A stretch of DNA of 64,000 nt from Pseudomonas sp. KUIN-1 (GCF_009176725.1 NZ_AP020337.1:5754001-5818000); one strand, 5' to 3'; numbered from the stretch's first letter, positions 16,222 through 25,105 are shown. Numbers and translations are program-made. Notes: a model not told the origin generated them from the letters alone.

Positions 16222-17304
16222 ATGCGAATACTCGTTACCGGGGGCGCAGGTTTCATCGGCTCTGCACTGATCCGCCACCTGATAAACAACACCGACCACG
16301 AAGTGCTGAACTTCGACAAATTGACCTACGCGGGCAACCTTGAATCGCTGCAGTCGATTGCCACCGACACGCGCTATGAGTTCGTGCAGGCGGATATCTG
16401 CGATCAGGCCCGTGTCAGCGCGGTGCTCGAGCGCTTTGCGCCGCAGGCGATCATGCACCTGGCGGCTGAATCCCACGTCGACCGCTCCATCGATGGTCCG
16501 GCCGAGTTCATCCAGACCAACATTGTCGGCACGTACAGCCTGCTGGAGGCCACGCGCGCCTGGTGGCTGAAACTGCCGGAAGCGCAGCGCCAGGCGTTCC
16601 GCTTTCACCATATTTCCACTGATGAGGTGTATGGCGACCTGCACGGTGTCGATGATCTGTTCACCGAAACCACACCGTATGCGCCCAGCTCACCCTACTC
16701 GGCGAGCAAGGCGGCGTCCGACCACCTGGTGCGCGCCTGGCACCGCACCTATGGCCTGCCGGTGGTGGTGACCAACTGCTCCAACAACTACGGGCCGTTC
16801 CACTTCCCGGAAAAGCTCATCCCGCTGGTGATTCTCAACGCCCTCGCGGGCAAGCCGCTGCCGGTGTACGGCAATGGCCTGCAGGTGCGCGACTGGCTGT
16901 ACGTCGAGGATCACGCACGGGCACTGCTCAAGGTGGTGACCGAAGGTGAAGTCGGTGAGACGTACAACATCGGTGGCCACAACGAGCAGAAAAACATCGA
17001 CGTTGTGCGCGGTATCTGCGCGCTGCTTGATGAGCTCGCCCCGCAGCATCCGGCAGGCGTCGCGCAGTACAGCGACCTGATCACCTACGTGGTCGACCGT
17101 CCGGGCCACGATCAGCGTTATGCCATCGATGCCGGAAAGATCGACAAAGACCTGGGCTGGACGCCCGAAGAAACCTTCGAGTCCGGGCTGCGCAAGACTG
17201 TGCAGTGGTACCTGGATAACCTGGACTGGTGCCGCAGGGTTCAGGACGGCAGTTATCAGGGCGAACGACTGGGCTTTACCGAGCCTAAAGACCTGATTGC
17301 CTGA
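16222..17304 (+). CDS. rfbB: dTDP-glucose 4,6-dehydratase
   Basis: A 360-residue extended-SDR enzyme converting dTDP-D-glucose to dTDP-4-keto-6-deoxyglucose, the second step of dTDP-L-rhamnose synthesis. The NAD motif TGGAGFIGS is at residues 6-14, the dehydratase signature STDEVYGDL contains Thr133-Asp134-Glu135, and YSASK holds Tyr159/Lys163. NCSNNYGPFHFPEKLIP is diagnostic of RmlB. The start at 16222 is preceded by AAGAAGG. It is followed after 80 bp by rfbC in the same direction; rfbA and rfbD, which complete the pathway, are not in the window. Divergent from the kinase/aminotransferase gene. Confidence 0.96.
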   Translation: MRILVTGGAGFIGSALIRHLINNTDHEVLNFDKLTYAGNLESLQSIATDTRYEFVQADICDQARVSAVLERFAPQAIMHLAAESHVDRSIDGPAEFIQTNIVGTYSLLEATRAWWLKLPEAQRQAFRFHHISTDEVYGDLHGVDDLFTETTPYAPSSPYSASKAASDHLVRAWHRTYGLPVVVTNCSNNYGPFHFPEKLIPLVILNALAGKPLPVYGNGLQVRDWLYVEDHARALLKVVTEGEVGETYNIGGHNEQKNIDVVRGICALLDELAPQHPAGVAQYSDLITYVVDRPGHDQRYAIDAGKIDKDLGWTPEETFESGLRKTVQWYLDNLDWCRRVQDGSYQGERLGFTEPKDLIA

Positions 17305-17384
17305 TCAGCACCCTTCTCGGCAGGCGCGCCTCAGGGCAGACTGTCGAGTCGCCACGACTTATTGAACATTGCAGGGGAAGCCAC

Positions 17385-17930
17385 GTGAACGTAGTCGCAA
17401 CAAAATTGCCGGAAGTCCTGATTCTCGAACCCAAGGTATTCGGTGATGAACGAGGTTTTTTCTATGAAAGCTTCAACGCCAAGGCTTTTCAGGCTGCCAC
17501 TGGCCTGACCCGTGAATTCGTACAGGACAACCACTCGCGTTCGCAGCGCGGCGTCCTGCGCGGTCTGCACTATCAGATCGAAAACGCCCAGGGCAAACTG
17601 GTGCGCGTCACGGTCGGCAAGGTGCTGGATGTGGCCGTGGACATTCGCCGCAGCTCGCCGAACTTCGGCCAGTGGGTCGGCGTCGAGCTGTCTGCTGAAA
17701 ACGCCCGTCAGCTGTGGGTTCCGGAAGGCTTTGCCCATGGCTTCGTGGTGCTCAGCGAACACGCCGAGTTCCTGTACAAGACCACCGACTACTACACACC
17801 GTCTGCCGAACGCTGCATCGCCTGGGACGATGCGGATCTGGCCATCGACTGGCAGTTCGACGGCCAGCCCAACCTGTCGGCCAAGGATCAGCAAGGCAAG
17901 CGCCTGAAAGAAGCCGACCTGTTTCCCTGA
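17385..17930 (+). CDS. rfbC: dTDP-4-dehydrorhamnose 3,5-epimerase
   Basis: A 181-residue RmlC cupin that epimerises the 4-keto sugar made by RfbB. It starts at GTG 17385 after AGGGGAAG. Family signatures are present: PKVFGDERGFFYESFN, FVQDNHSRSQRGVLRGLHYQ (with the catalytic His of RGLHYQ), VGKVLDVAVDIR and VPEGFAHGFVVLSE, then YKTTDYY. The length is standard. It forms a short rfbB-rfbC unit, and the product would feed rhamnose into lipopolysaccharide or other glycans. The rest of the pathway must be encoded elsewhere. Confidence 0.96.
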   Translation: MNVVATKLPEVLILEPKVFGDERGFFYESFNAKAFQAATGLTREFVQDNHSRSQRGVLRGLHYQIENAQGKLVRVTVGKVLDVAVDIRRSSPNFGQWVGVELSAENARQLWVPEGFAHGFVVLSEHAEFLYKTTDYYTPSAERCIAWDDADLAIDWQFDGQPNLSAKDQQGKRLKEADLFP

Positions 17931-18094
17931 GCCCGCGACCCAAGGCCGCCCGGCGCAATGTCCGGGTGCCTGACAAGCCGGCGGCGGGCATAATACGCGC
18001 CTGATGCCCACGTCAGGATCGACCGGGTGTTTCTGTTGCCTGCCGCGGCGTGATCGCCAGCAGGCATCGTCAACCCTTCGGCGACGGCCAATCG

Positions 18095-19909
18095 ATGACC
18101 ATGACTCCCGCTCTGCCGCCCCGCCCTCGCTGGCGCAGCCTTGCCCTTCTGGCACTCTGCCTGGCGCCGTTGCTGTGGCCGCTGGAGCATCTGGCCGAAC
18201 GTTATTACCGCAACGTGCTGGCCAATCAGAACCGCCAGACCCTGGACCTGTACGTCGCCAACCTGCTCGGCACCCTGCACCGTTACGAAACCCTGCCGCA
18301 GATCCTCGGCGACCTGCCGGCCTTGCGCGCCGCACTGGCGGCACCGGGCGACACACCTACCCTGGTAAACGCCAACCGTCTGCTCAGCGAAATCACGCGC
18401 CAGACCGGTGCCGATGTCATGTACCTGATGGACGCAAACGGCCTGACCCTGGCGGCCTCCAACTCGGATCACAAGGACAGTTTCATTGGCCGAAACTTCT
18501 CGTTCAGGCCCTATTTCATCGATGCGCGGGCGGGCAGAACCGGGCGGTTCTTCGGCCTCGGCACGACCTCTGCCAAACGTGGCTACTTTTTCGCCGGCCC
18601 GGTGCGTGACGGTGAGCGAATCATCGGCGTGCTGGTGGTCAAGGTCGATCTGGACCACACCGAAACCCTGTGGGGCAAGACGCCCGAACAACTGCTGCTG
18701 ACCGACCAGAACGGCGTGGTAATTCTGACCTCCAACCCCGAATGGCGTTTTCGGGCGACACGCGACCTGACCGATGACGAGAAAAAAGCCATCGTCGCGA
18801 TCCAGTCCTACCCGACCCGCGATCCACGCCCGTTGAGGATCGATGAAAACGCCTGGCTGACCCAGACCCAGGCCATCGAAGAGACCGGCTGGAACGTCAA
18901 CATCCTCGCGCCGCGCGCCCTTGTCGACCGTCAGGTGCGCACGGTGGTGGCGATTGGCGGCGCAGCGCTGCTGGTGCTGATGTTGTTGCTGGGCCTGATG
19001 ATGCAGCGTCGTCGTCATTATCTGGACCGCATCGCTTTCGAGGCCAAGGCGCGCCGCGAGCTGGAGATGCGGGTTATCGAGCGGACCAGTGATCTGGAGG
19101 GGCTCAACAGCCGTCTGCGCCAGGAAGTGCTGGAGCGCGAGCAGGCGCAGCAGGAACTGGTGCAGGCTCAGGACGAACTGGTACAGACCAGCAAACTGAC
19201 GGCGCTGGGCACCATGTCGGCGAGTATCAGCCATGAGCTGAACCAGCCATTGGCCGCTATCCGCAGTTACGCCGAAAACGCCGAAGTGCTGCTCGATCAT
19301 CAGCGCACCGAGGACGCCCGCGGCAACCTCAAGCTGATCAGCGAACTGACCGGGCGCATGGCCTCGATCATCGCGCACTTGCGCGCCTTCGCCCGTCGCG
19401 ACCGCCACGCCCCTGAAAGCGTGGCACTGCAACCGGCGCTGGAAGATGCGCTGGCGCTGCTGGCCAAACGGCGGCGCGCCATGGAAGTCGAACTGATCCG
19501 TGACCTGCCGGACGCCACAATCTGGGTGCAGGCCGGTGAAACCCGTCTGCGTCAGGTGCTCGGCAATCTGATCGCCAACGCGCTGGACGCCCTCACTGAA
19601 AAAGGCCCGCCGCGCAGGCTGTGGATAAGTGTCGAGCAAACCGCCGAGGGCGTTAACCTGTACATTCGTGACAACGGCCCCGGCTTTTCCCAGGAAGCAC
19701 TGGCGCGGGCCCGCGAGCCCTTCTTCACGACCAAGACCCGCACCCAGGGCCTTGGCCTCGGTCTGGCTATCTGCGATACGCTGATGCGCGCGCTGGGCGG
19801 CGAATTGCTGTTCGCCAACCATCCCAGCGGCGGTGCGCTGCTGACCCTGCGCCTGCGTGCCGGGGCTTCCGGGGCCAATCTTCAACCGCCAGAGGACCTT
19901 TCTGCATGA
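18095..19909 (+). CDS. dctB: C4-dicarboxylate-type sensor histidine kinase
   Basis: About 604 residues from ATG 18095 (MTMTPALPPRP); an in-frame GTG at 18050 is less likely. An N-terminal membrane segment (LALLALCLAPLLWPLEHLAE) is followed by a periplasmic double-Cache sensor of about 240 residues, with DQNGVVILTSNPEWRFRA and the end typical of DctB. A second membrane segment (VVAIGGAALLVLMLLLGLMM), a coiled coil, the H-box SASISHELNQPLAAIRSYAE with the phospho-accepting His (about 380 from this start), and the ATPase boxes NLIANALDAL, DNGPGFS and GLGLGLAICDTL complete the kinase. Its stop overlaps dctD by 4 bp. The transporter gene it would control is not next to it; the ligand is inferred from family. 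Confidence 0.9.
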   Translation: MTMTPALPPRPRWRSLALLALCLAPLLWPLEHLAERYYRNVLANQNRQTLDLYVANLLGTLHRYETLPQILGDLPALRAALAAPGDTPTLVNANRLLSEITRQTGADVMYLMDANGLTLAASNSDHKDSFIGRNFSFRPYFIDARAGRTGRFFGLGTTSAKRGYFFAGPVRDGERIIGVLVVKVDLDHTETLWGKTPEQLLLTDQNGVVILTSNPEWRFRATRDLTDDEKKAIVAIQSYPTRDPRPLRIDENAWLTQTQAIEETGWNVNILAPRALVDRQVRTVVAIGGAALLVLMLLLGLMMQRRRHYLDRIAFEAKARRELEMRVIERTSDLEGLNSRLRQEVLEREQAQQELVQAQDELVQTSKLTALGTMSASISHELNQPLAAIRSYAENAEVLLDHQRTEDARGNLKLISELTGRMASIIAHLRAFARRDRHAPESVALQPALEDALALLAKRRRAMEVELIRDLPDATIWVQAGETRLRQVLGNLIANALDALTEKGPPRRLWISVEQTAEGVNLYIRDNGPGFSQEALARAREPFFTTKTRTQGLGLGLAICDTLMRALGGELLFANHPSGGALLTLRLRAGASGANLQPPEDLSA

Positions 19910-21297
19910 GTTCGGACACAGCCATCGACAGCCAGATTCAGGTGGTGCTGATCGACGACGATTCGCACCTGCGTCAGGCCCTGCGCCAGACGCTGGACCT
20001 GGCTGGCCTGAACGTTCTATCACTGCCCGAGGCCACCGGGCTGGCCGAGCGCATCGGCCGCGACTGGCCGGGCGTGGTGGTCAGCGATATTCGCATGCAG
20101 GGCATGGATGGCCTGGAACTGCTCGACCAGCTTCACGCGCAGGACCCCGACCTGCCGGTACTGCTGATCACCGGGCATGGCGATGTGCCGCTGGCGGTAA
20201 AGGCCATGCGCGCCGGGGCCTACGACTTTCTGGAAAAACCCTTCGCCAGCGACGCCATGCTCGACAGCGTGCGCCGTGCCCTGGCGTTGCGCCGTCTGGT
20301 GCTGGATAACCGCAGCCTGCGCCTGGCCCTGAGTGATCGCCAACAACTGAGCACACGCCTGATCGGTCAGTCGTCGCCGATCCTGCGTCTGCGCGAACAA
20401 ATCGGCGCATTGGCCGGGACGCGTGCCGACGTGCTGATCCTTGGCGAAACCGGCGCAGGCAAAGAAGTGGTTGCCCGCGCGCTGCACGACCTGTCCAACC
20501 GCCGCAGCGGCCCGTTCGTGGCGATCAACGCCGGCGCGCTGGCTGAATCGGTGGTGGAAAGCGAGCTGTTCGGTCACGAACCAGGCGCCTTTACCGGCGC
20601 GCAGAAGCGGCGTATCGGCAAGTTCGAATTTGCCAATGGCGGTACGCTGTTCCTCGATGAAATCGAAAGCATGAGCCTGGACGTGCAGGTCAAGCTGCTG
20701 CGCCTGCTGCAGGAGCGCGTGGTTGAGCGAATGGGCAGCAATCAGCAGATCCCGCTGGACATCCGCATCATCGCCGCGACCAAGGAAGACCTGCGTCACG
20801 CGGCCGATCAGGGCCGCTTTCGGGCGGACTTGTATTACCGCCTGAACGTGGCCTCGCTGCGCATCCCGCCGTTGCGCGAACGGGGTGAAGATGCGCTGAT
20901 GCTGTTCGAACATTACGCCGATGCCGCGAGCATGCGCCACGGCATCCCCAAGCACGAACTCAAGCCGGGCCAGCGCGCGCTGCTGTTGCGGCATAACTGG
21001 CCGGGCAACGTCCGGGAACTGCAAAACGCTGCCGAGCGTTTTGCGCTGGGTCTGGAACTGGAGCTGGAGCCGGAAGGCGTTGATGCAGAGCAAGCGCCAC
21101 CGCCGGGTGGTGGTTTGAGTGATCAGGTGGAAAGCTTCGAGCGCGCGTTGATCGCCGCCGAACTGGCGCGCCCGCACAGCTCGGTGCGCAGCCTCGCGGA
21201 AGCGCTGGGTGTGCCGCGCAAGACCCTGCACGACAAACTGCGCAAGCACGGCCTGACGTTTGGCGACAGCAGCGGAGCCTCCGATGACACCGATTGA
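19906..21297 (+). CDS. dctD: Sigma-54-dependent response regulator, DctD type
   Basis: 463 residues: receiver domain with the phosphorylated Asp61 (VVVSDIRMQGMDG), central AAA+ domain with Walker A GETGAGKE, the sigma-54 contact loop GAFTGA, a Walker B LFLDEIES and an Arg-finger region (FRADLYYRLNVASLRIPPLR), and a C-terminal Fis-type helix-turn-helix (SLAEALGVPRKTLHDKLRKH). It is the partner of the DctB-like kinase (ATGA overlap) and would activate sigma-54 promoters, typically dicarboxylate uptake. All motifs are intact. Its end overlaps the start of the thioesterase gene. Confidence 0.93.
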   Translation: MSSDTAIDSQIQVVLIDDDSHLRQALRQTLDLAGLNVLSLPEATGLAERIGRDWPGVVVSDIRMQGMDGLELLDQLHAQDPDLPVLLITGHGDVPLAVKAMRAGAYDFLEKPFASDAMLDSVRRALALRRLVLDNRSLRLALSDRQQLSTRLIGQSSPILRLREQIGALAGTRADVLILGETGAGKEVVARALHDLSNRRSGPFVAINAGALAESVVESELFGHEPGAFTGAQKRRIGKFEFANGGTLFLDEIESMSLDVQVKLLRLLQERVVERMGSNQQIPLDIRIIAATKEDLRHAADQGRFRADLYYRLNVASLRIPPLRERGEDALMLFEHYADAASMRHGIPKHELKPGQRALLLRHNWPGNVRELQNAAERFALGLELELEPEGVDAEQAPPPGGGLSDQVESFERALIAAELARPHSSVRSLAEALGVPRKTLHDKLRKHGLTFGDSSGASDDTD

Positions 21298-21757
21298 GCC
21301 TGGACATGACGCAGCCCGCGAGTTGGAACAGGTGCTGCACCACGACATCCCGCTGACCCGCGAGATGGGCATGCGCGTGCTCGACTGGCACAACCAGACC
21401 CTGCGCCTGCACCTGCCGCTGGCCCCCAACGTCAACCACAAGAGCACACTGTTCGGCGGCAGCCTGTATTGCGGCGCAGTACTGGCGGGCTGGGGCTGGC
21501 TGCACCTGCGGCTGCGCGAAGCCGGGATCATCGATGGGCATATCGTGATTCAGGACGGACAGATCAGTTATCCACTGCCGGTACGCAGCGACGCCATCGC
21601 CCGCTGCGACGCGCCCGAGCTGGCGCAATGGGACAAATTCATCACCACCTACCAACGCCGAGGCCGCGCCCGCCTGACCCTGCACACCGGCATCAGCGAG
21701 CAGGGCAGCGAAGAACACGCCGTGCGCTTCGTCGGGCAGTTTGTGTTGCACCGGTGA
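21284..21757 (+). CDS. YiiD-C-type hotdog thioesterase domain protein
   Basis: About 157 residues from ATG 21284 (MTPIEPGHDAARELEQ), which overlaps dctD by 14 bp. The sequence LEQVLHHDIPLTREMGM, then LHLPLAPNVNHKSTLFGGSL and CGAVLAGWGWLHLRL matches the YiiD C-terminal domain, a hotdog-fold putative acyl-CoA thioesterase, here as a stand-alone protein without the N-terminal acetyltransferase of E. coli YiiD. NHKSTLFGGS is the likely active-site region. Downstream its last about 90 bp have been copied twice with the REPIN (see repeat). It is co-directional with dctBD and may be co-transcribed, though a functional link is not apparent. Confidence 0.8.
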   Translation: MTPIEPGHDAARELEQVLHHDIPLTREMGMRVLDWHNQTLRLHLPLAPNVNHKSTLFGGSLYCGAVLAGWGWLHLRLREAGIIDGHIVIQDGQISYPLPVRSDAIARCDAPELAQWDKFITTYQRRGRARLTLHTGISEQGSEEHAVRFVGQFVLHR

Positions 21758-22130
21758 GGCTGCGCGCAGTCAATTCACTACCCGTGGGAGCCAACTTGCT
21801 CGCGAAGAGGCCAGTGTAATCCGCAAAAATTCATCGTCTGATCAATCGTATTCGCGAGCAAGCTCGCTCCCACAAGAACGCGCCTGCCCCTGCAGACCTG
21901 TATCAAGCGAAGAACACGCCGTGCGCTTTGTCGGGCAGTTCATGTTGCGCCAGTGTGGCTGCGCGTAGTGGATGCAGACCTGTGGGAGCGAGCTTGCTCG
22001 CGAAGAGGCCAGTGTAATCCGCAAAAATTCATCGTCTGATCAATCGTATTCGCGAGCAAGCTCGCTCCCACAAGAACGCGCCTGACCCTGCATACCTGTA
22101 TCAAGCGAAGAACAGGCCGTGCGCTTTAGC
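21671..22130. repeat. About 200-bp tandem duplication: thioesterase gene 3' end plus REPIN
   Basis: Three starts of the same unit are seen at 21671, 21881 and 22079 (CGCCTG-CCCTGCA, then AGCGAAGAACACGCCGTGCG). The first lies inside the thioesterase CDS, the second carries mutated, non-coding CDS sequence, and the third is partial. Between them two nearly identical REPINs occur (21784-21873 and 21982-22071), each with GTGGGAGC--GCTTGCTCGCGAA inverted against TTCGCGAGCAAGCTCGCTCC, and a shared core (CCAGTGTAATCCGCAAAAAT). The unit was therefore duplicated as a block and then diverged. Confidence 0.85.
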
Positions 22131-22169
22131 ACTGGTGAAACTGTCTCAGCCAAGCGTCTCAGCGCTTTT

Positions 22170-22245
22170 GTAGGAGCGAACTTGTTCGCGAAGGCGTCGT
22201 TTCAAGCACTGGATTTGCTGTGGATGCACCGGCCCTTTCGCGAGC
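22170..22245. repeat. Additional REP sequences before cysQ
   Basis: TGTAGGAGCGAACTTGTTCG with CGAAGGCGTC, and GGCCCTTTCGCGAGCAAGCG, are further REP variants in the gap between the REPIN duplication and the cysQ stop codon. A GC-rich dyad (GCCGGGC ... GCCCGGC at about 22279-22302) sits just before the cysQ end and may help terminate the nudE-cysQ transcript, although it lacks a T-run. Confidence 0.55.
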
Positions 22246-22305
22246 AAGCGAAACGTCGCCCGGTTCGCTTCTACGCCCGCCGGGCAGAGGCCTTGAGGCC
22301 CGGCC

Positions 22306-23148
22306 TCAGGACTGCGCCAGCACCAGCAGTTTGTCGCGCCATTCGGCGTTGGCCGGCAGGGCCAGGAAGAACGGGTTGAGCAGTGATTCGCGGGCCGGGT
22401 AGCTGAACGGCTGGCCGTCCAGTTGCAACACTTCGCCTCCTGCACCTTCAAGCACGCCCTGCGCCGCAGCGGTGTCCCATTGCGAGGTCGGGGCCAGGCG
22501 CGGGTAGCAGTCGGCGGCGCCTTCGGCCAGCAGGCAGAATTTCAGTGAGCTGCCGATGTTGGTCAGTTGCAAATGACCCAGCCCGTTCGACAGGCCCGCG
22601 AGCAAATGTTCCTGCTCCGGGCTGGAATGGCGGCGGCTGGCGACCACCGTAAAGGTCTGCCCTTCAGCAAGATGATTGCGCACTGCGATCGGCTGGAGGT
22701 GGCCGACGCCATCGCTGCGCCAGGCACCCAGCCCGGCACCGCCGAAGTAACAACGGTTGTTGGTGGGCATCGAGACCACACCGAATACCACGCGGCCGCG
22801 TTCGATCAGCGCGACATTGACGGTGAACTCCTCACTGCCGGAGATGAACTCCTTGGTGCCGTCCAGCGGATCGACCAGCCACCAGCGCTCCCAGCTTGCC
22901 CGCTGGCGGAAGGGGATGTCAGCGTCCTCTTCAGAGAGCACATGAATGTCCGGATCAAGCGCCTGCAGGCCCTCGACCAGCACCTGATGGGCGGCCAGAT
23001 CAGCGGCGGTCACCGGCGAGTCGTCAGTCTTGGTGGTCACGGTGACATTGGCGCGCCAGAACGGCAGGATCACTTCGCCCGCCAGTCGCGTGAGTTCAAT
23101 CACCGGGGCGAGCAGCGGATGTGGCAGGTTGTGCAACGAATCGGTCAT
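22306..23148 (-). CDS. cysQ: 3'(2'),5'-bisphosphate nucleotidase
   Basis: A 280-residue member of the inositol-monophosphatase-like superfamily that dephosphorylates 3'-phosphoadenosine 5'-phosphate produced in sulfate assimilation. Metal-binding motifs are LSEEDADIPF and the signature DPLDGTKEFISGSEEFTVNV; the distal motif SQWDTAAAQGVLEGAGGEV is also present. KTDDSPVTAADLAAHQ is typical of the N-terminus. The ATG overlaps the nudE stop by 4 bp, so the two form an operon, an arrangement frequent in Pseudomonas. Cytoplasmic, possibly membrane-associated as in E. coli. Confidence 0.95.
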   Translation of the reverse strand: MTDSLHNLPHPLLAPVIELTRLAGEVILPFWRANVTVTTKTDDSPVTAADLAAHQVLVEGLQALDPDIHVLSEEDADIPFRQRASWERWWLVDPLDGTKEFISGSEEFTVNVALIERGRVVFGVVSMPTNNRCYFGGAGLGAWRSDGVGHLQPIAVRNHLAEGQTFTVVASRRHSSPEQEHLLAGLSNGLGHLQLTNIGSSLKFCLLAEGAADCYPRLAPTSQWDTAAAQGVLEGAGGEVLQLDGQPFSYPARESLLNPFFLALPANAEWRDKLLVLAQS

Positions 23149-23711
23149 GGCTGAAACAATCCACGCTGGGTCAGCAGGTCACGTGTGAGGTACAGCGCGG
23201 CCAGCGCCCGGCCTTCGCTGAACTGGGCATTCTGGGCAAGGCTCGACAGCTCGCGCAGGTTGATCCGGTCGACCCGGATCGGCTCGGGCTCGTCGCCTTC
23301 CAGCCGCTCTTCGTACAGGTCGGTGGCCAGCACCACCTGAATTTTCTGGCTCATGTAGCCGGGGGACAGCGACAGCTCGGTCAACAGTTCCAGCTCCCGC
23401 GCACCGAAGCCGGCCTCTTCCTTGAGTTCACGGTTGGCAGCCGCCAGCACGTCTTCGCCCGGCTCGATCAGGCCCTTGGGCAGGGACAGCTCGTAGGCAT
23501 CGGTGCCACCGCAATATTCTTCGATCAGCACAGCGTGATCGGCATCGAGCATGGCCACGATCATCACCGCGCCGGGGCCCGTGCCTTTGCTGGCCAGACG
23601 CTCGTAGGTCCGCTCGACGCCATTGGCAAAGCGCAATTGCAGCTCTTCAACGCGGAACAGACGACTACTGGCGACGATTGCGCGGGCAAGTACGGTAGGT
23701 TTCTGACGCAT
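23145..23711 (-). CDS. nudE: ADP compounds hydrolase (Nudix)
   Basis: 188 residues with a complete Nudix box at 80-102 (GLIEPGEDVLAAANRELKEE, then AGF), matching GX5EX7REUXEEXGU. The N-terminal beta domain (SRLFRVEELQLRFANGVERT) matches NudE, which hydrolyses ADP-ribose, Ap3A and NADH. It is upstream of cysQ and translationally coupled to it (ATGA overlap). It is divergent from the GMP/IMP nucleotidase gene; the three genes form a nucleotide-housekeeping neighbourhood that is conserved in pseudomonads. The promoter should lie in the approximately 100 bp before 23809. Confidence 0.93.
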   Translation of the reverse strand: MRQKPTVLARAIVASSRLFRVEELQLRFANGVERTYERLASKGTGPGAVMIVAMLDADHAVLIEEYCGGTDAYELSLPKGLIEPGEDVLAAANRELKEEAGFGARELELLTELSLSPGYMSQKIQVVLATDLYEERLEGDEPEPIRVDRINLRELSSLAQNAQFSEGRALAALYLTRDLLTQRGLFQP

Positions 23712-23808
23712 GACAGGCTCCTTTACATGAACGAGGTACTATACCGAGCTTTTCCCGATGTCTGTGTCGGATATGCTTACCCGCTATCAACCCCCTGACG
23801 AGGCCAGA

Positions 23809-24471
23809 ATGCTTTCCATGCCCTGGAGCGAAATCGATACCGTCCTGCTGGATATGGACGGCACGTTGCTCGACCTGCATTACGACGAACACTTCTGGAT
23901 GCAGCACCTGCCGCAGCGCTACGCCGAACTGCACGGCGTCAGTTTCGCCATGGCCTGGCTGGAATTGAAACCGCTGTTCGAAAACAACGCGGGCACGCTC
24001 AACTGGTACTGCCTGGATTTCTGGAGCGCCGAGCTTAACCTCTCGGTTCGCGACCTGAAACGCGAAATCGCCCACATGATTGCACTGCGCCCGGACGCCG
24101 AGACCTTTCTGGCGGCCCTGCAAAAGGCCGGCAAGCGGGTGATCATGATCACCAATGCGCACCGTGATTCGTTGTCGCTGAAAATGGAGCGAATCGAGCT
24201 GGCGCCTTATTTCGAACGCCTGATCAGCTCTCACGATTACGGCTTTCCCAAGGAAAGCCAGCATTTCTGGGACGCGTTGAAGGCCGAAACAGCGTTCGAC
24301 CCGGCACGCAGTCTGTTCATCGACGACACCTTGCCGATCCTGCGCAGCGCCCGACACTTCGGTGTAGCCCATTTGCTCGCGGTCAGCCAGCCCAATAGCC
24401 AGAAAGGCCCGAAAGACACCGAGGAGTTCGCCGCAATGGACGACTACCGGGAGCTGAGCAAGGGATTGTAA
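23809..24471 (+). CDS. yrfG: GMP/IMP nucleotidase (HAD family)
   Basis: About 220 residues from ATG 23809 (MLSMPWSEIDTVLLD), chosen because GAGG precedes it; an upstream in-frame ATG at 23758 lies inside the probable promoter. HAD motifs: DMDGTLLDLHYDEHFW (motif I with nucleophile Asp), MITNAHRDSLSLK (motif II), and SSHDYGFPKES with SLFIDDTLPILRSA (motifs III/IV). The long insert WCLDFW-type cap region fits YrfG, which dephosphorylates GMP and IMP. It is divergent from nudE-cysQ and convergent with the kbp gene. Confidence 0.9.
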   Translation: MLSMPWSEIDTVLLDMDGTLLDLHYDEHFWMQHLPQRYAELHGVSFAMAWLELKPLFENNAGTLNWYCLDFWSAELNLSVRDLKREIAHMIALRPDAETFLAALQKAGKRVIMITNAHRDSLSLKMERIELAPYFERLISSHDYGFPKESQHFWDALKAETAFDPARSLFIDDTLPILRSARHFGVAHLLAVSQPNSQKGPKDTEEFAAMDDYRELSKGL

Positions 24472-24483
24472 GCAAAGCCGTGT

Positions 24484-24503
24484 GCCCGCCTGAAAAGGCG
24501 GGC
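24484..24503. terminator. Hairpin between convergent yrfG and kbp
   Basis: GCCCGCCT-GAAA-AGGCGGGC forms a perfect 8-bp stem with a GNRA-type loop midway between two convergent stop codons. It lacks a strong T-run, so it is a likely bidirectional but weak terminator. Confidence 0.6.
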
Positions 24504-24515
24504 AGCGTCTTCAGT

Positions 24516-24956
24516 TCACTTCGGAATACGAAGCTTCTGACCCGGATAAATCTTGTCCACGCTCTTGAGCATGGGCTTGTTGGCTTCAAAGATTTTCTGG
24601 TACTGGTTGGCATCGCCATACACGCGCTTGGAAATAGCGCTGAGGGTGTCGCCCGACTTCACTTCCACGTATTCGGACTCAGCGCCTGCGCCGCCCGAGA
24701 CAGTCATCTGGTCGTCGACTTTTTCCACGCCGTGGATATTGCCCAGGGTCAGAACGATCTTTTCCCGCTCTTCCTGGCTGGAGACTTCGCCTTTGACGAT
24801 GACCGTGCCGCCGTTAACCTCGGTCTGCACATTGGGGTTGCCCAGGCCGACTTCGGAGATATGCTTTTTCAGCACCTCATCGGCGTTGGCTTTATCTGGC
24901 AGAAGTGCATCCAGAATTTTCTCGCCTGCTTCTTTGATGAAACTGATAAGACTCAT
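24516..24956 (-). CDS. kbp: BON-LysM potassium-binding protein
   Basis: 146 residues, the length of the YgaU/Kbp family. An N-terminal amphipathic segment (MSLISFIKEAGEKILDALLP) is followed by a BON domain at about 25-88 (NVQTEVNGGTVIVKGEVSSQ) and a C-terminal LysM at about 97-145 (YVEVKSGDTLSAISKRVYGD, ending KIYPGQKLRIPK). In E. coli the homologue binds K+ in the cytoplasm and helps growth at high K+. There is no signal peptide, consistent with that location. Single-gene unit convergent with yrfG. Confidence 0.9.
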   Translation of the reverse strand: MSLISFIKEAGEKILDALLPDKANADEVLKKHISEVGLGNPNVQTEVNGGTVIVKGEVSSQEEREKIVLTLGNIHGVEKVDDQMTVSGGAGAESEYVEVKSGDTLSAISKRVYGDANQYQKIFEANKPMLKSVDKIYPGQKLRIPK

Positions 24957-25105
24957 TTTCTGGTTATCCGTAAGTAGTGTTGAGGGCTGCGCGATTAGTG
25001 TAGCCCTCGTAAATCAAGGGCTGCAGGCTTCCGACCAACGTAGCTCGACCATCGTTCAGCCTGAACGCGTAGAATCGGCTGTCTGGATGGCTCACCGGAG
25101 TGAAT

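Noticed and set aside
17888..20023. Very long minus-strand open frame opposite rfbC/dctB
   Set aside because: It lies antisense to dctB with clear kinase motifs; the open frame is a by-product of GC-rich codons. No recognisable protein.
20020..21531. Long minus-strand open frame opposite dctD
   Set aside because: Antisense to a well-supported sigma-54 regulator; low-complexity Gln/Arg/His-rich translation typical of shadow frames.
22276..22302. Rho-independent terminator of nudE-cysQ
   Set aside because: The dyad is GC-rich but has a long loop and no T-run; left as a weak note only.
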